A stretch of 64,000 nt of DNA, taken from the NCBI RefSeq assembly GCF_000516555.1, contig NZ_AZSJ01000007.1:1041836-1105835 (forward strand), written 5' to 3'. The DNA is from Afipia sp. P52-10 (lineage in GTDB: Bacteria; Pseudomonadota; Alphaproteobacteria; Rhizobiales; Xanthobacteraceae). This document shows positions 37,545-45,970 of this stretch, one piece after another. A program made the translations under genes and the position numbers. The notes beneath the pieces are model-generated. The model was not told the DNA's origin, searched no databases, and was given only the letters and a program-made list of their open reading frames with translations. Position 1 is the first letter of the stretch, and the number at the start of each line of letters is the position of its first letter.

Positions 37545-38624
37545 TCAGGCCGCACCGGCCTTGACGGCATACTCCCACGACGACTTGGCCAGCGGCTTCA
37601 CGCGCGCCGCGCTTTCGGCCGCCTTCGCGCTCGACGCGGTGCCGTCACGGATACGGCCGGCGATGCCCTGCAGAATGCAGGTCAGACGGAACAGGTTGTA
37701 GGAATAATACCAGTTCAGATCCGGGATCGACGGGCGACCGGTCGCCTTGCAATAGATCTCAATCGCCTCTTCGAGCGTTGGAATGTTCAACGCGGGAAGG
37801 TCCTGGCCGACCAATCCGGTGCGGCCGCCGCCGGACGACATAATCCACTGCATCAGCAGATAGGTGAAGTCCGCGAGCGGATCGCCGAGCGTGGACAGCT
37901 CCCAGTCGAGCACCGCGATGACCTTCGGCTCCTGAGGCGCAAAGATCATGTTGTCGAGCCGGTAGTCGCCGTGCACCACCGATACCCGCTCCTGCTGCGG
38001 AACCGTCTTCGGCAGCCATTCGATCAACCGCTCGACCTCCTCGATCGTCTCGGTTTCCGAGGCGCGATACTGCTTGGTCCAGCGATCGACCTGCCGGGCG
38101 AAGTAATTGCCCGGCCGGCCATAGTCGCCAAGCCCGATCGTCTCGGGATCGTAGCTGTGCAGCTTCGCCAGCGTCAGAACCTCCTGCTCGAAGATCGGGC
38201 GCCGCTGCTCGCGCGCGACCGCGGGCAGCGTCTGGTCCCAGAACACGCGGCCCTCCACCATCTGCATCACATAGAACGCGGCGCCGATGACGCCGTCATC
38301 CATGCAGAGGCCGTAGGTCTTCGGAGCCGGAAAGCCTTGCTTGTGCAGGGCGGTGATGACCTTGTATTCGCGATCCACCGCATGCGCGGACGGCAGCAAC
38401 TTGCCGAACGGCTTGCGACGCATCACGTAGGAGCGGCCGGGTGTATCGAGCCGATAGGTCGGGTTCGATTGTCCGCCCTTGAATTGAGTGACCGTCAGCG
38501 GTCCCGCATAGTCCTCGACATGCTCGCGCATCCACTTGTCAAGGCCGGCTTCATCGAACCGATGACGCTCCTCGACGGCCTTGGTGCCCGAGTATTCCGA
38601 ATCGCGGCTTTGCGCCTGCGCCAT
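37545..38624 (-). CDS. APH-type phosphotransferase (ACAD10/11 kinase-domain-like)
   Basis: This 359-residue aminoglycoside phosphotransferase-fold kinase has the catalytic loop HGDYRLDN at 218-225 (D220) and the metal-binding segment DWELSTLGDP at 240-249. These two stretches match the kinase domain of ACAD11 and LvaA-like proteins much better than drug-resistance enzymes. GGGGGAGG precedes the ATG. The gene starts 15 nt after the acyl-CoA dehydrogenase gene ends, so they form an operon. The probable role is phosphorylation of a 4-hydroxyacyl-CoA. Confidence 0.88.
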   Translation of the reverse strand: MAQAQSRDSEYSGTKAVEERHRFDEAGLDKWMREHVEDYAGPLTVTQFKGGQSNPTYRLDTPGRSYVMRRKPFGKLLPSAHAVDREYKVITALHKQGFPAPKTYGLCMDDGVIGAAFYVMQMVEGRVFWDQTLPAVAREQRRPIFEQEVLTLAKLHSYDPETIGLGDYGRPGNYFARQVDRWTKQYRASETETIEEVERLIEWLPKTVPQQERVSVVHGDYRLDNMIFAPQEPKVIAVLDWELSTLGDPLADFTYLLMQWIMSSGGGRTGLVGQDLPALNIPTLEEAIEIYCKATGRPSIPDLNWYYSYNLFRLTCILQGIAGRIRDGTASSAKAAESAARVKPLAKSSWEYAVKAGAA

Positions 38625-38639
38625 GATGCCTCCCCCTGC

Positions 38640-39887
38640 TTACCGGCTCTTCATCGGCGTGAAGTTGCCGTGCCTGGCAATCTCCATCCGCGCGATCGAG
38701 CGGTTGTGCACTTCGTCCGGACCATCCACCAGCCGCAACGTGCGCGACTGCGCATACATGCGTGCGAGGCCGGGATCTTCGGTGACGCCGGCGCCGCCGA
38801 ATGCCTGGATCGCGTCGTCAACGATCTTCAGCAACATCTTCGGCACGGCGACCTTGATCATCGCGATTTCGAGCTGAGCCGCCTTGTTGCCGACCTTGTC
38901 CATCATGTCGGCGGCCTTCAGCACCATCAAGCGGTTGATCTCGATGTTGGTGCGGGCTTCGGCGATGCGCTGCTCCCAGATCGAATGCTGTACGATGTAC
39001 TTGCCGAACGCGACACGCTCCGACAGCCGCTTGACCATCTTCTCCAACGCGACCTCGGCGCGGCCGATCGCCCGCATGCAGTGATGGATGCGCCCCGGTC
39101 CAAGGCGGCCTTGGGCAATCTCGAAGCCGCGGCCTTCGCCGAGCAACAGGTTCTCGCGCGGCACGCGGACGTCCTTCAGCAGAATCTGCGCATGGCCATG
39201 CGGGGCGTCGTCATAGCCGAACACCGGCAGCATCCGCTCGATGGTGATGCCGGGCGTGTCCATCGGCACCAGGATCTGCGACTGCTGCTGGTGACGCGGG
39301 TTGTCCGGATCGGTCTTGCCCATCAGGATCGCGACCTTGCAGCGCGGGTCACCCGCACCGGAGGAAAACCACTTGCGGCCGTTGATCTTGTAGTAATCGC
39401 CGTCGCGCTCGATGCGCGTCTCGATGTTGGTCGCGTCCGAAGAAGCGACCGCCGGCTCGGTCATCAGAAACGCCGAACGGATTTCGCCGTCCATCAACGG
39501 CCGCAGCCATTTCCGCTTCTGCTCCTTGGTGCCGTAGCGCAGGAACACTTCCATGTTGCCGGTGTCGGGGGCCGAGCAGTTGAACACTTCGGAGGCCCAG
39601 CTGATGCGGCCCATTTGCTCGGAGAGCAGCGCGTATTCGAGATTGTTCAGGCCGGCCCCATGGAACTCCTCGTCCTCATGGTCGTTCGGCGGCATGAACA
39701 TATTCCAGAGGCCCTCGGCCTTGGCTTTCTTCTTCAACTCCTCGAGGATCGGCACCACCTTCCAGCGGGTGTCGCCCTCATTCATCTGCTGCCGATACGT
39801 ATCGACATTCGGCTCGATATGCTTTTGCATGAAAGCGATCACGCGGTCGCGCCAGTGGCGCTGTCGTTCCGACATATCGAAATTCAT
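38640..39887 (-). CDS. Acyl-CoA dehydrogenase (ACAD10/11-like)
   Basis: This is a 415-residue FAD-dependent acyl-CoA dehydrogenase with N-terminal helical, middle beta and C-terminal helical domains. The middle domain carries [14 protein letters not shown] and [10 protein letters not shown] flavin/substrate segments. The C-terminal R.LR..DGPDEVH pattern (DGPDEVH at about 388-394) is the mark of ACAD10/11-type enzymes, which remove phosphate from 4-phospho-acyl-CoA. It is followed 15 nt later by the kinase gene, the two being one fused protein in animals. Confidence 0.9.
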   Translation of the reverse strand: MNFDMSERQRHWRDRVIAFMQKHIEPNVDTYRQQMNEGDTRWKVVPILEELKKKAKAEGLWNMFMPPNDHEDEEFHGAGLNNLEYALLSEQMGRISWASEVFNCSAPDTGNMEVFLRYGTKEQKRKWLRPLMDGEIRSAFLMTEPAVASSDATNIETRIERDGDYYKINGRKWFSSGAGDPRCKVAILMGKTDPDNPRHQQQSQILVPMDTPGITIERMLPVFGYDDAPHGHAQILLKDVRVPRENLLLGEGRGFEIAQGRLGPGRIHHCMRAIGRAEVALEKMVKRLSERVAFGKYIVQHSIWEQRIAEARTNIEINRLMVLKAADMMDKVGNKAAQLEIAMIKVAVPKMLLKIVDDAIQAFGGAGVTEDPGLARMYAQSRTLRLVDGPDEVHNRSIARMEIARHGNFTPMKSR

Positions 39888-40188
39888 GGGCGATCCTCAC
39901 GCTTGGCTATTCTTGGAAACCTCTCGGTCATTTCTATACGTCGGCTCGATCCCTCAGCAAGCTGATTTGGTAAGCCTCATATGGCGAATTCGCAGGGCGA
40001 AATCCGCCGTGGCTGCGACCTTTTCGCCATTGCGGCAATGATCGAACAGACGGCCTGCGCTGCATCAACACGGCCGTGACACGCTTACACCGGCGGGCCA
40101 CGCGGCGTGCTAGCATTCCATCGACGGCGAGCGCGTGCGGCCTGCCGTGCCGCACCTATGGATACCTGATGGATTCGGGAGGCCGGTC
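39888..40188. other. Intergenic region (no gene seen)
   Basis: About 300 bases between the acyl-CoA dehydrogenase start and the 73-aa gene. It must contain the dehydrogenase promoter; I see no strong promoter match, hairpin or coding frame beyond a 32-codon frame at 39979 without support. Confidence 0.5.
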
Positions 40189-40410
40189 ATGACCAGGTCC
40201 GAGTTTGCGGCCGGCGCGGGCGTATGCCTGCTTGTCGCGTTGGCCGCTTGGGTGACAACTCCCTACGTGAACAGCCACATCCCTGAGCGCCTCTCGGCCA
40301 CCGCACCGACCGAGCCATGCTTTGACAAGGGTGGTTGGCAGAATTGGCCATGGCCCAATGTTCCATGGCTGTCCCCGCCCTGCCGGCCATCCGCGCCGAA
40401 GCAGAGTTAG
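40189..40410 (+). CDS. Small Trp/Pro-rich membrane-anchored or secreted protein
   Basis: This hypothetical protein has 73 residues. The ATG at 40189 has GGGAGG 6 nt upstream. Residues about 5-24 form a hydrophobic helix (signal anchor). The rest is short, with two cysteines and a tryptophan/proline-rich patch (GGWQNWPWPNVPW). Two cysteines 20 residues apart may form a disulfide in the periplasm. No family is recognised. Confidence 0.6.
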   Translation: MTRSEFAAGAGVCLLVALAAWVTTPYVNSHIPERLSATAPTEPCFDKGGWQNWPWPNVPWLSPPCRPSAPKQS

Positions 40411-40460
40411 CACGGCCCCCTGGTCCGAATTTTAAGGGCGGCAGGCGTTCCGGAAAGAAC

Positions 40461-40534
40461 TGGAGCGGGTGAAGGGAATCGAACCCTCGTATTCAGCTTG
40501 GAAGGCTGCTGCTCTACCATTGAGCTACACCCGC
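40461..40534 (-). tRNA. trnG: tRNA-Gly (anticodon TCC)
   Basis: A 74-nt cloverleaf on the minus strand runs from GCGGGTGTAGCTC to CACCCGCTCCA. The anticodon loop is CTTCCAA (TCC), the T-arm has GTTCGATTC, and CCA is encoded. The downstream flank (lower coordinates) has no sign of integration. Confidence 0.97.
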
Positions 40535-40836
40535 GTCGCGTTACGTATGCAACGGCTCCAGCGCGTTTGCAACGCCGCAATGCCGCGCATGATGATCCCG
40601 CATGTTCAGCAACCTGGGCGAAATCGTGGACATTTCGGCCCTAACACTGACCAACGCGGGCAGGTCCGGGCGGTCGTCTTGCGCTCGACTTTCAGTTCTC
40701 AATCTGTCCATATTTAAGAATCAGGTCATTGCAAATGGAATATTCGATATATTTTGCTCGCATCGATCGGTCTTTTCGCCATCAGCCTGACAAGCTCCTC
40801 GCAAGGACAAGCTCCGTTTCACAACTTCGCTCACGT
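40535..40836. other. Spacer with rising AT content (no gene)
   Basis: Some 300 bases between tRNA-Gly and the decayed paralogue. The right part (about 40700-40790) is AT-rich. No coding frame is convincing. It marks the edge of the island that ends at tRNA-Tyr. Confidence 0.5.
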
Positions 40837-41527
40837 CTATCTTCTCGTGAAATAAGGAACATTGACGGTGAAACGATCAGAGGCTCCTGATATTTGATCA
40901 GCTAATCCTTTAGCCCTCCACTCATCAATCCACCGAAGCTTTTGTTCAATTCCTCGCGTTACTGGTTCGCCAAACGGGCCGCCGATGTCGAATGGCCAGA
41001 AACCAACCGGAATTATCGTGAGCAACACGTCTTTCAGTCGATAACCTGCTCCGAACACTAAGGACATGTCTTCCACACGTACCACGCGGACGCTTTTAGG
41101 CTGCTCCAAATTATCGAACGTCACCAACGTTGGAATCAGATTTTGTTTGACGGAAACGGTGCCCTGCAGACTCCCAACCCTGCCAAAAGGCACTCGCTTC
41201 CCAGCAGCAGCAAACGCCTCCATAGCGAGATAGATTATTCCATCAGGATTCTCGCCATTTCTCCCAGAAGTCAAAGTCACAATTAGATTGCGACCGCGAC
41301 CGAGATCGAGAAAGATGGCATCGCCTTTCGCTGCAACCGCACCACCAAGTGGACCCAGGCGATTTTTCCCAAGTACGTAGCGATCACGCCCGAGGCTGAT
41401 TTCATCCCATCCGGCGTTTCGACTTCAATTTCGAGACGGTATTTGTGCTCAGGTCGAGTGAGATAGAGCCATCCGCCAACAGCAGCAGAATTACGACCAT
41501 CAGGCCGACAACGCGAGCGGATATCAT
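40837..41527 (-). pseudogene. Frameshifted paralogue of the 42108-42812 membrane-anchored protein
   Basis: Three frames in series give a protein alignable along its whole length with the intact neighbour. It starts MISARVVGLMVVILLLLA (like MISNRVIGG...), shifts near 41472-41476 to WLYLTRPEHKYRLEIEVETP, shifts again in the T-run 41363-41367 to NRLGPLGGAVAAKGDAIFLD, and continues to VFGAGYRLKDVLLTIIPVGF and GEPVTRGIEQKLR. Both shifts look like single-base losses. The C-terminal 147 codons remain open, but lack a start with a ribosome-binding site. The original product was a single-pass inner-membrane protein. Confidence 0.85.
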
Positions 41528-41877
41528 CGCAGCAGGCCCACAGCGCGGCGGATGGCCCGACAACAGTGCTCCCCCTTCGTAATGGAGCTTACTCCCGAAG
41601 AACGAATAGAAACGATTGCTGCATATAGGTCCCCACGCAAATAATAACGTTCTGCTCAAAACAAAGCATAAGGCCGACCGCCATCACAACGATCTGACAT
41701 TCTTATTCCAATCTCCGCGCACCCGTGACCCAATTGTGACCCACCCAGAAACCGGCGCATAACAAAACCCCAAAATTGCAACTCAAAACCGCATAGCGGT
41801 CTGCGTATAGCGTCAGTCGCAAGTGACGCCCGAACCGCCTCTATTCCGTATAAGATCGGCACTATACGCGACCATCC
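41528..41877. other. Unassigned spacer in the island
   Basis: About 350 bases upstream of the decayed paralogue. A 68-codon minus frame (41656-41862) has no recognisable domain and no ribosome-binding site. I see no repeat or RNA gene. Confidence 0.4.
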
Positions 41878-42101
41878 TTAGTGCCTTTCCCATTGGCGAG
41901 CGCGCATTCTTCGCAATTCATCGTTTGTTATTGGAGTGCCGAAGAAATCTCGTCTGAGCTCGTTAGCGTAGAAGAATTCATAATTAGAAAAGCATTACCG
42001 AGCGCAGCCTGCGTCCCAGGTACGTCTATCCCTTCGTTATAGCCCCGATTGTAGGCATCAAGAGCAAGTATGGCTCGAAAGAGATCGGATGATATCGGCA
42101 T
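41878..42101 (-). pseudogene. Frameshifted small gene (lipase-like N-terminal motif)
   Basis: Starting at ATG 42099-42101, 7 nt after the intact paralogue stops, the frame reads MPISSDLFRAILALDAYNRG and stops at 41928. After one shift near residue 40 the neighbouring frame continues YEFFYANELRRDFFGTPITN to a stop at 41878, giving about 75 residues in all. The FRAILALDAYNRGY start resembles the N-terminus of lipase-like proteins of this family, from memory only. A GAGG 9 nt before the ATG supports real translation. It could also be two small genes in different frames. Confidence 0.5.
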
Positions 42102-42107
42102 CTGAAG

Positions 42108-42812
42108 TCAACCTCTAATGAACTGTCCAAGTTCGGCGATATATGGATCATTCGGTCTATGGATTTGCATCACTTGAGAACGCTCACGAAGCCTAGCGAT
42201 AATCTCCGGAATCTTGTTTTCGATTCCACGCGTGACCGGCTCTCCCAGGACGCCTCCCCAATCAAATGGCCACAGACCAACAGAAACGACTGTCAGAGTA
42301 ACCTCTGACAGTCGGTAGCCTGCTCCAAAAACAGACTGAAGATCGTCAGGGCGCACGACTCTCGCGGTGGCGACGTCTTTCAAATCTACAAAGCTGACAA
42401 GTGTGGGAATATGATCACTTCCGACGGGGAGAGTTCTTCCAGCAAACTTATAGACATCCTGAAATGAAACTTTATGACCGGTCGCAGCTAGAACTTTCTC
42501 TGCAAGATATGCTATTGCATCGACATTCTCGCCTTTTTTACCCGCCGCCATAATCATAAAAAGGTTTCGCCCCTCACCCAGATTTACAAAAATAGCATCG
42601 CCTTTAGCGCCTATAGACCCGATGTGCGGTAACAAAGGCGGATCTTTGCTGAGATGAACCGAGACTACTCCAGATCCAGATTTAACTCCGAACGGCGTTT
42701 CTACGTTAATTGTCAGGCGGTACTTGTGATCTGGCCGCACAAGGTAGACCCACGCGCCGAACAGCAGAAGCGCAACGGCTACACCTCCTATGACGCGGTT
42801 GGAGATCATCAT
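42108..42812 (-). CDS. Membrane-anchored hypothetical protein (intact paralogue)
   Basis: This 234-residue protein has one N-terminal transmembrane helix (about residues 5-24) and, by the positive-inside rule, a periplasmic domain. Beta-strand-rich segments include KYRLTINVETPFGVKSGSG and GDAIFVNLGEGRNLFMIMAA; a conserved core reads VFGAGYRLSEVTLTVVSVGL and WGGVLGEPVTRGIE. It has no recognised family. A degenerate copy follows 580 nt further along on the same strand, so the locus arose by duplication. Codon use is less GC-biased than in flanking genes, suggesting recent transfer. Confidence 0.75.
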   Translation of the reverse strand: MMISNRVIGGVAVALLLFGAWVYLVRPDHKYRLTINVETPFGVKSGSGVVSVHLSKDPPLLPHIGSIGAKGDAIFVNLGEGRNLFMIMAAGKKGENVDAIAYLAEKVLAATGHKVSFQDVYKFAGRTLPVGSDHIPTLVSFVDLKDVATARVVRPDDLQSVFGAGYRLSEVTLTVVSVGLWPFDWGGVLGEPVTRGIENKIPEIIARLRERSQVMQIHRPNDPYIAELGQFIRG

Positions 42813-43261
42813 GGATTTACCAACGACCTCGCCGCGCCGAAAAACGTCGCAGAGAGTAGACGATTCAGATCGCTATAAGAATGGTTATGTGAAGCCGGTG
42901 AATTATACAGCAAGTTCAAATTAAACAGCCCGAACACAATTCGATGCGATGATAAAGCCGAATGAAGCATCAGACTAGCCACCTAATTCCCTTAGCTGAA
43001 TGTTACTACTCCCATAACCACCGAGGCTTGCGTGACTGTCCCTCGATCAGATTGATGTTCGCTGCGCTGGCGGATACGAATCATCTGCTTCAATTGTGCC
43101 GCCAGGTACAAAGATTGCACCCGCAACGCTGATGCTAACCGGCGGCAACGTGCGGTGTGCAGTCGCAGAACAGAACGCGAAACCACGATTGCTTACAGGA
43201 TTGATTACGGATTGCTTACAGGGCGGACCCGCTAGCTGAGAATTTCTCTGGAAAATCAAAT
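42813..43261. other. Non-coding end of the island next to tRNA-Tyr
   Basis: These 449 bases have no supported gene. The left half is AT-rich. Near tRNA-Tyr a 13-bp direct repeat GATTGCTTACAGG occurs at 43187-43199 and 43210-43222. No integrase or clear attachment site is found. Confidence 0.5.
43187..43222. repeat. 13-bp direct repeat near tRNA-Tyr
   Basis: GATTGCTTACAGG is repeated exactly with a 23-bp period. It lies 40 nt from the 3' end of tRNA-Tyr. It may be an integrase arm-binding site or a chance duplication. Confidence 0.5.
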
Positions 43262-43347
43262 TGGTGGGGGAGGCAGGACTCGAACCTGCGAAGCCATGAG
43301 GCGGCTGATTTACAGTCAGCTCCCTTTGCCACTCGGGACACTCCCCC
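43262..43347 (-). tRNA. trnY: tRNA-Tyr (anticodon GTA)
   Basis: An 86-nt tRNA on the minus strand, with a 7-bp acceptor stem GGGGGAG/CTCCCCC, anticodon GTA in the loop CTGTAAA, a long class II variable arm, a T-arm with GTTCGAGTC, and encoded CCA. The 3' end faces the decayed island. Confidence 0.96.
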
Positions 43348-43626
43348 GGAGCCGCAACGGCCGGATATTATGGCCCATTCCCGAAACGGGACTTTCGCGC
43401 AGGAGGCCCTGCGAATGCTTGCGGCGGGGCGGTTTATGGGCACCAGCCAGCCGGAAGTCAATAAAAATGGCCCGCCCTGTCGAAAAACCTTCAATTGTCT
43501 CAACATCGTGTGTGCCGATCCGCCGGACCGGCCACCTCCGCCTTGACCTGACCGCCGAAACCTTGAGATAGCCTGTTCGTTCCGGCCGCAGACGGCCGCC
43601 AACCGCCCTCCCCACGGAGCCTGTCA

Positions 43627-45111
43627 GTGACGCAACAGCGCGCGACCAATGTCAGCGCCAGCGGCGACGCGCCGGATCAGGCTGCGGCCGGCGGTCCCCA
43701 CTCCCCGCTGGAACAGCCGGGCAGTCCGACGCTGATCGCCCTGATCGTGGCGGCGGCGTTCTTCATGGAGATTCTGGATGCGACGATCATCGCGCCGGCG
43801 ATCCCGGAGATGGCCAAGAGCTTCGGCACCACCGCCGTCGCCGTTTCCACCGGCATCTCCTCATACCTGATCACGGTGGCGATCTTCATACCCGCCAGCG
43901 CCTGGCTGTCGGACCGCTTCGGCGCCCGGAACGTCTTCACCTTCGCCATCGCCCTGTTCACGGTCGCTTCGGTGCTGTGCGGCTTCAGCCAGACCCTGGA
44001 GCAGTTCACGCTCGCGCGCATCCTGCAGGGCATCGGCGGCGCGATGATGTCGCCGGTCGGCCGCATCGAGGTGATGCGACGCACCGACAAGGCCCAGCTT
44101 CTGCGCACCATCGCCTTTCTGACATGGCCCGGCCTCAGCGCACTGGTGGTGGGCCCGCCGCTCGGCGGCCTGCTGACCACGTATCTGTCGTGGCGCTGGA
44201 TCTTCTTCATCAACGTGCCGATCGGTATCCTCGGCATCGTGCTGGTGCAGGTTTTCTTCGATCGCGCCCGCAGGACCGCCGTCCGGCGGTTCGACCTGCT
44301 GGGATTCGCCCTGAACGGCGGCGCACTCGGCACGCTCATCTACGGCATCGAAAGCGTCAGTCGCAACGAATCGTGGATCGCCACGGTCGGGTTCATCGGC
44401 CTCGGCGCGATCCTCGGCTTTTTCGCCATCCGCCATGCCTTGACGCATCCGGCACCGCTGTTGTCGCTCGGTCCATTCAGCGTTCCCTCATTTGCGATCG
44501 GGACGCTGACCGGCGGCGGCCTGTTCCGCCTGTCCGCCAGCGGCACCGCCTTCATCCTGCCGGTGATGTTCCAGGTTGGCTTCGGCACGACGGCGTTCGC
44601 GGCCGGACTCTTGGTCGGCTGCTACCTTGCAGGCGATCTCGGCATCAAGATTGTCGCGAACCAGATCGTCCGCCGATTCGGTTTTCGCAACACCTTGCTC
44701 GGCGGCACCCTGGTCGTCGTGCTGGTCAGCATTCCGCTGCTGTTGATCAATGCGCGCACCTCGCTCTGGATCGTCATCCCCGTCCTCGTCGCCGTCGGTG
44801 CCAGCCGCTCGGTGCAGTTCACGGCGCTGAACTCGTTGATCTTTGCAGAGTTGCCCGCCGAGCAGATCGGCAGCGCCTCCGCGTTGAACAGCATGTCGCA
44901 TCAGGTGTCATCCGGCATCGGCGTCGGACTCGCCGCGGTGGCGCTGGCGCTGTCCTCGCTGTCGCAAGGGCACGGCGGCGGCTCGTTGAGCATGCTGGAC
45001 TTCCGCGTCGCCCTGGGCTTCACGCTGTTGCTGGCCCTGGCCGCGGTGCTTTTCTATAGTCGGATGTCACCGCAGACCGGGATGCAGGTGACGGGACATC
45101 GCCCGCGTTGA
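43627..45111 (+). CDS. MFS drug exporter, DHA2 (EmrB/QacA) family
   Basis: This 494-residue inner-membrane H+ antiporter has about 14 predicted transmembrane helices. Motif A appears as WLSDRFGARN after helix 2, and the antiporter motif C as LVVGPPLGGLL in helix 5. The first helix has the DHA2-typical FFMEILDATIIAPAIPEM with an acidic residue. The start is GTG at 43627, with GGAG about 8 nt upstream. No adaptor or regulator gene is adjacent. rlmB follows 16 nt later on the same strand. The substrate is unknown. Confidence 0.92.
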   Translation: MTQQRATNVSASGDAPDQAAAGGPHSPLEQPGSPTLIALIVAAAFFMEILDATIIAPAIPEMAKSFGTTAVAVSTGISSYLITVAIFIPASAWLSDRFGARNVFTFAIALFTVASVLCGFSQTLEQFTLARILQGIGGAMMSPVGRIEVMRRTDKAQLLRTIAFLTWPGLSALVVGPPLGGLLTTYLSWRWIFFINVPIGILGIVLVQVFFDRARRTAVRRFDLLGFALNGGALGTLIYGIESVSRNESWIATVGFIGLGAILGFFAIRHALTHPAPLLSLGPFSVPSFAIGTLTGGGLFRLSASGTAFILPVMFQVGFGTTAFAAGLLVGCYLAGDLGIKIVANQIVRRFGFRNTLLGGTLVVVLVSIPLLLINARTSLWIVIPVLVAVGASRSVQFTALNSLIFAELPAEQIGSASALNSMSHQVSSGIGVGLAAVALALSSLSQGHGGGSLSMLDFRVALGFTLLLALAAVLFYSRMSPQTGMQVTGHRPR

Positions 45112-45127
45112 TTGAACGAACCACACC

Positions 45128-45970
45128 ATGACCGAGCGCGACCGTTATCCGAAGCGGCAGGACCAAAGACGGCCCGGCGGCAAACCTGCCGGCAAGGACC
45201 GCTGGCCGCGCAAGGGCGCGCAGCGGGGCTCGTTCCGCCGCGAACGCGCGGCCGACGACACTGTCATTCTCTATGGCTGGCATTCGGTGACGCTTGCGCT
45301 CGCCAATCCGAAGCGGACCATCCGCAAACTCTACGCCACCGAGAATGCTTTGCGGCGGCTGATGGAAGAAAACATCGCTCCGCGCGTGGCGCCGGAGATC
45401 GTCCGCCCCGATCAGATCGCGGCGAAGCTGTCGCCGGATGCGGTACATCAAGGATTGCTGGCGGAGGCCGATCCGCTGCCCGCGCCGACCATCGACACGC
45501 TTCCCGCCGAGGGTATCGTGCTGGTGCTCGACCAGATCACCGATCCGCACAATGTCGGCGCCATCCTGCGCTCGGCGGCGGCGTTTGCGGTGAAGGCGAT
45601 CGTCACCACTGCCCGCCATTCACCGGAGGTCACCGGCGTCCTGGCCAAATCGGCCTCCGGCGCCTTGGAACTTGTTCCGTTCGTGACGGTCCAGAACCTC
45701 GCCCGCGCGCTGACCGAGCTGAAGCAGCGCGGCTTTCACACCGTCGGTCTCGACAGCGAAGGCAGCGAGAATTTGAACGCGGTGGCAATGAGAGAGCCGC
45801 TGGCGCTGGTGCTCGGCGCCGAAGGCAAAGGCCTGCGCCAATTGACGCGCGAGACCTGCGACGTGGTCGCCCGGCTCGACATGCCGGGCGAGATCAAGAG
45901 CCTGAACGTCTCGAATGCAGCGGTGCTCGCCCTCTATATCGGGGCGAGCAAGCTGGGACTCGTGCGCTGA
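45128..45970 (+). CDS. rlmB: 23S rRNA (guanosine-2'-O)-methyltransferase RlmB (TrmH/SpoU family)
   Basis: This 280-residue SPOUT methyltransferase probably methylates G2251 in the P loop of 23S rRNA. It has a basic, disordered N-terminus (about residues 1-42) and a SpoU substrate-binding domain. The three SPOUT motifs are DQITDPHNVGAILRSA (135-150), LVLGAEGKGLRQLT and SLNVSNAAVLALY, which form the trefoil knot. The family contains close relatives with other rRNA/tRNA targets, so the exact site is inferred. Confidence 0.9.
   Translation: MTERDRYPKRQDQRRPGGKPAGKDRWPRKGAQRGSFRRERAADDTVILYGWHSVTLALANPKRTIRKLYATENALRRLMEENIAPRVAPEIVRPDQIAAKLSPDAVHQGLLAEADPLPAPTIDTLPAEGIVLVLDQITDPHNVGAILRSAAAFAVKAIVTTARHSPEVTGVLAKSASGALELVPFVTVQNLARALTELKQRGFHTVGLDSEGSENLNAVAMREPLALVLGAEGKGLRQLTRETCDVVARLDMPGEIKSLNVSNAAVLALYIGASKLGLVR

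Noticed and set aside
43047-43259. 70-codon minus frame as an integrase remnant next to tRNA-Tyr
   Set aside because: No integrase motif (R...HxxR...Y) can be found in any frame; called non-coding instead.
40461-43347. Classical tRNA-integrated genomic island with att sites
   Set aside because: No copy of either tRNA 3' end is found within the segment and there is no integrase; only an older decayed island is supported.
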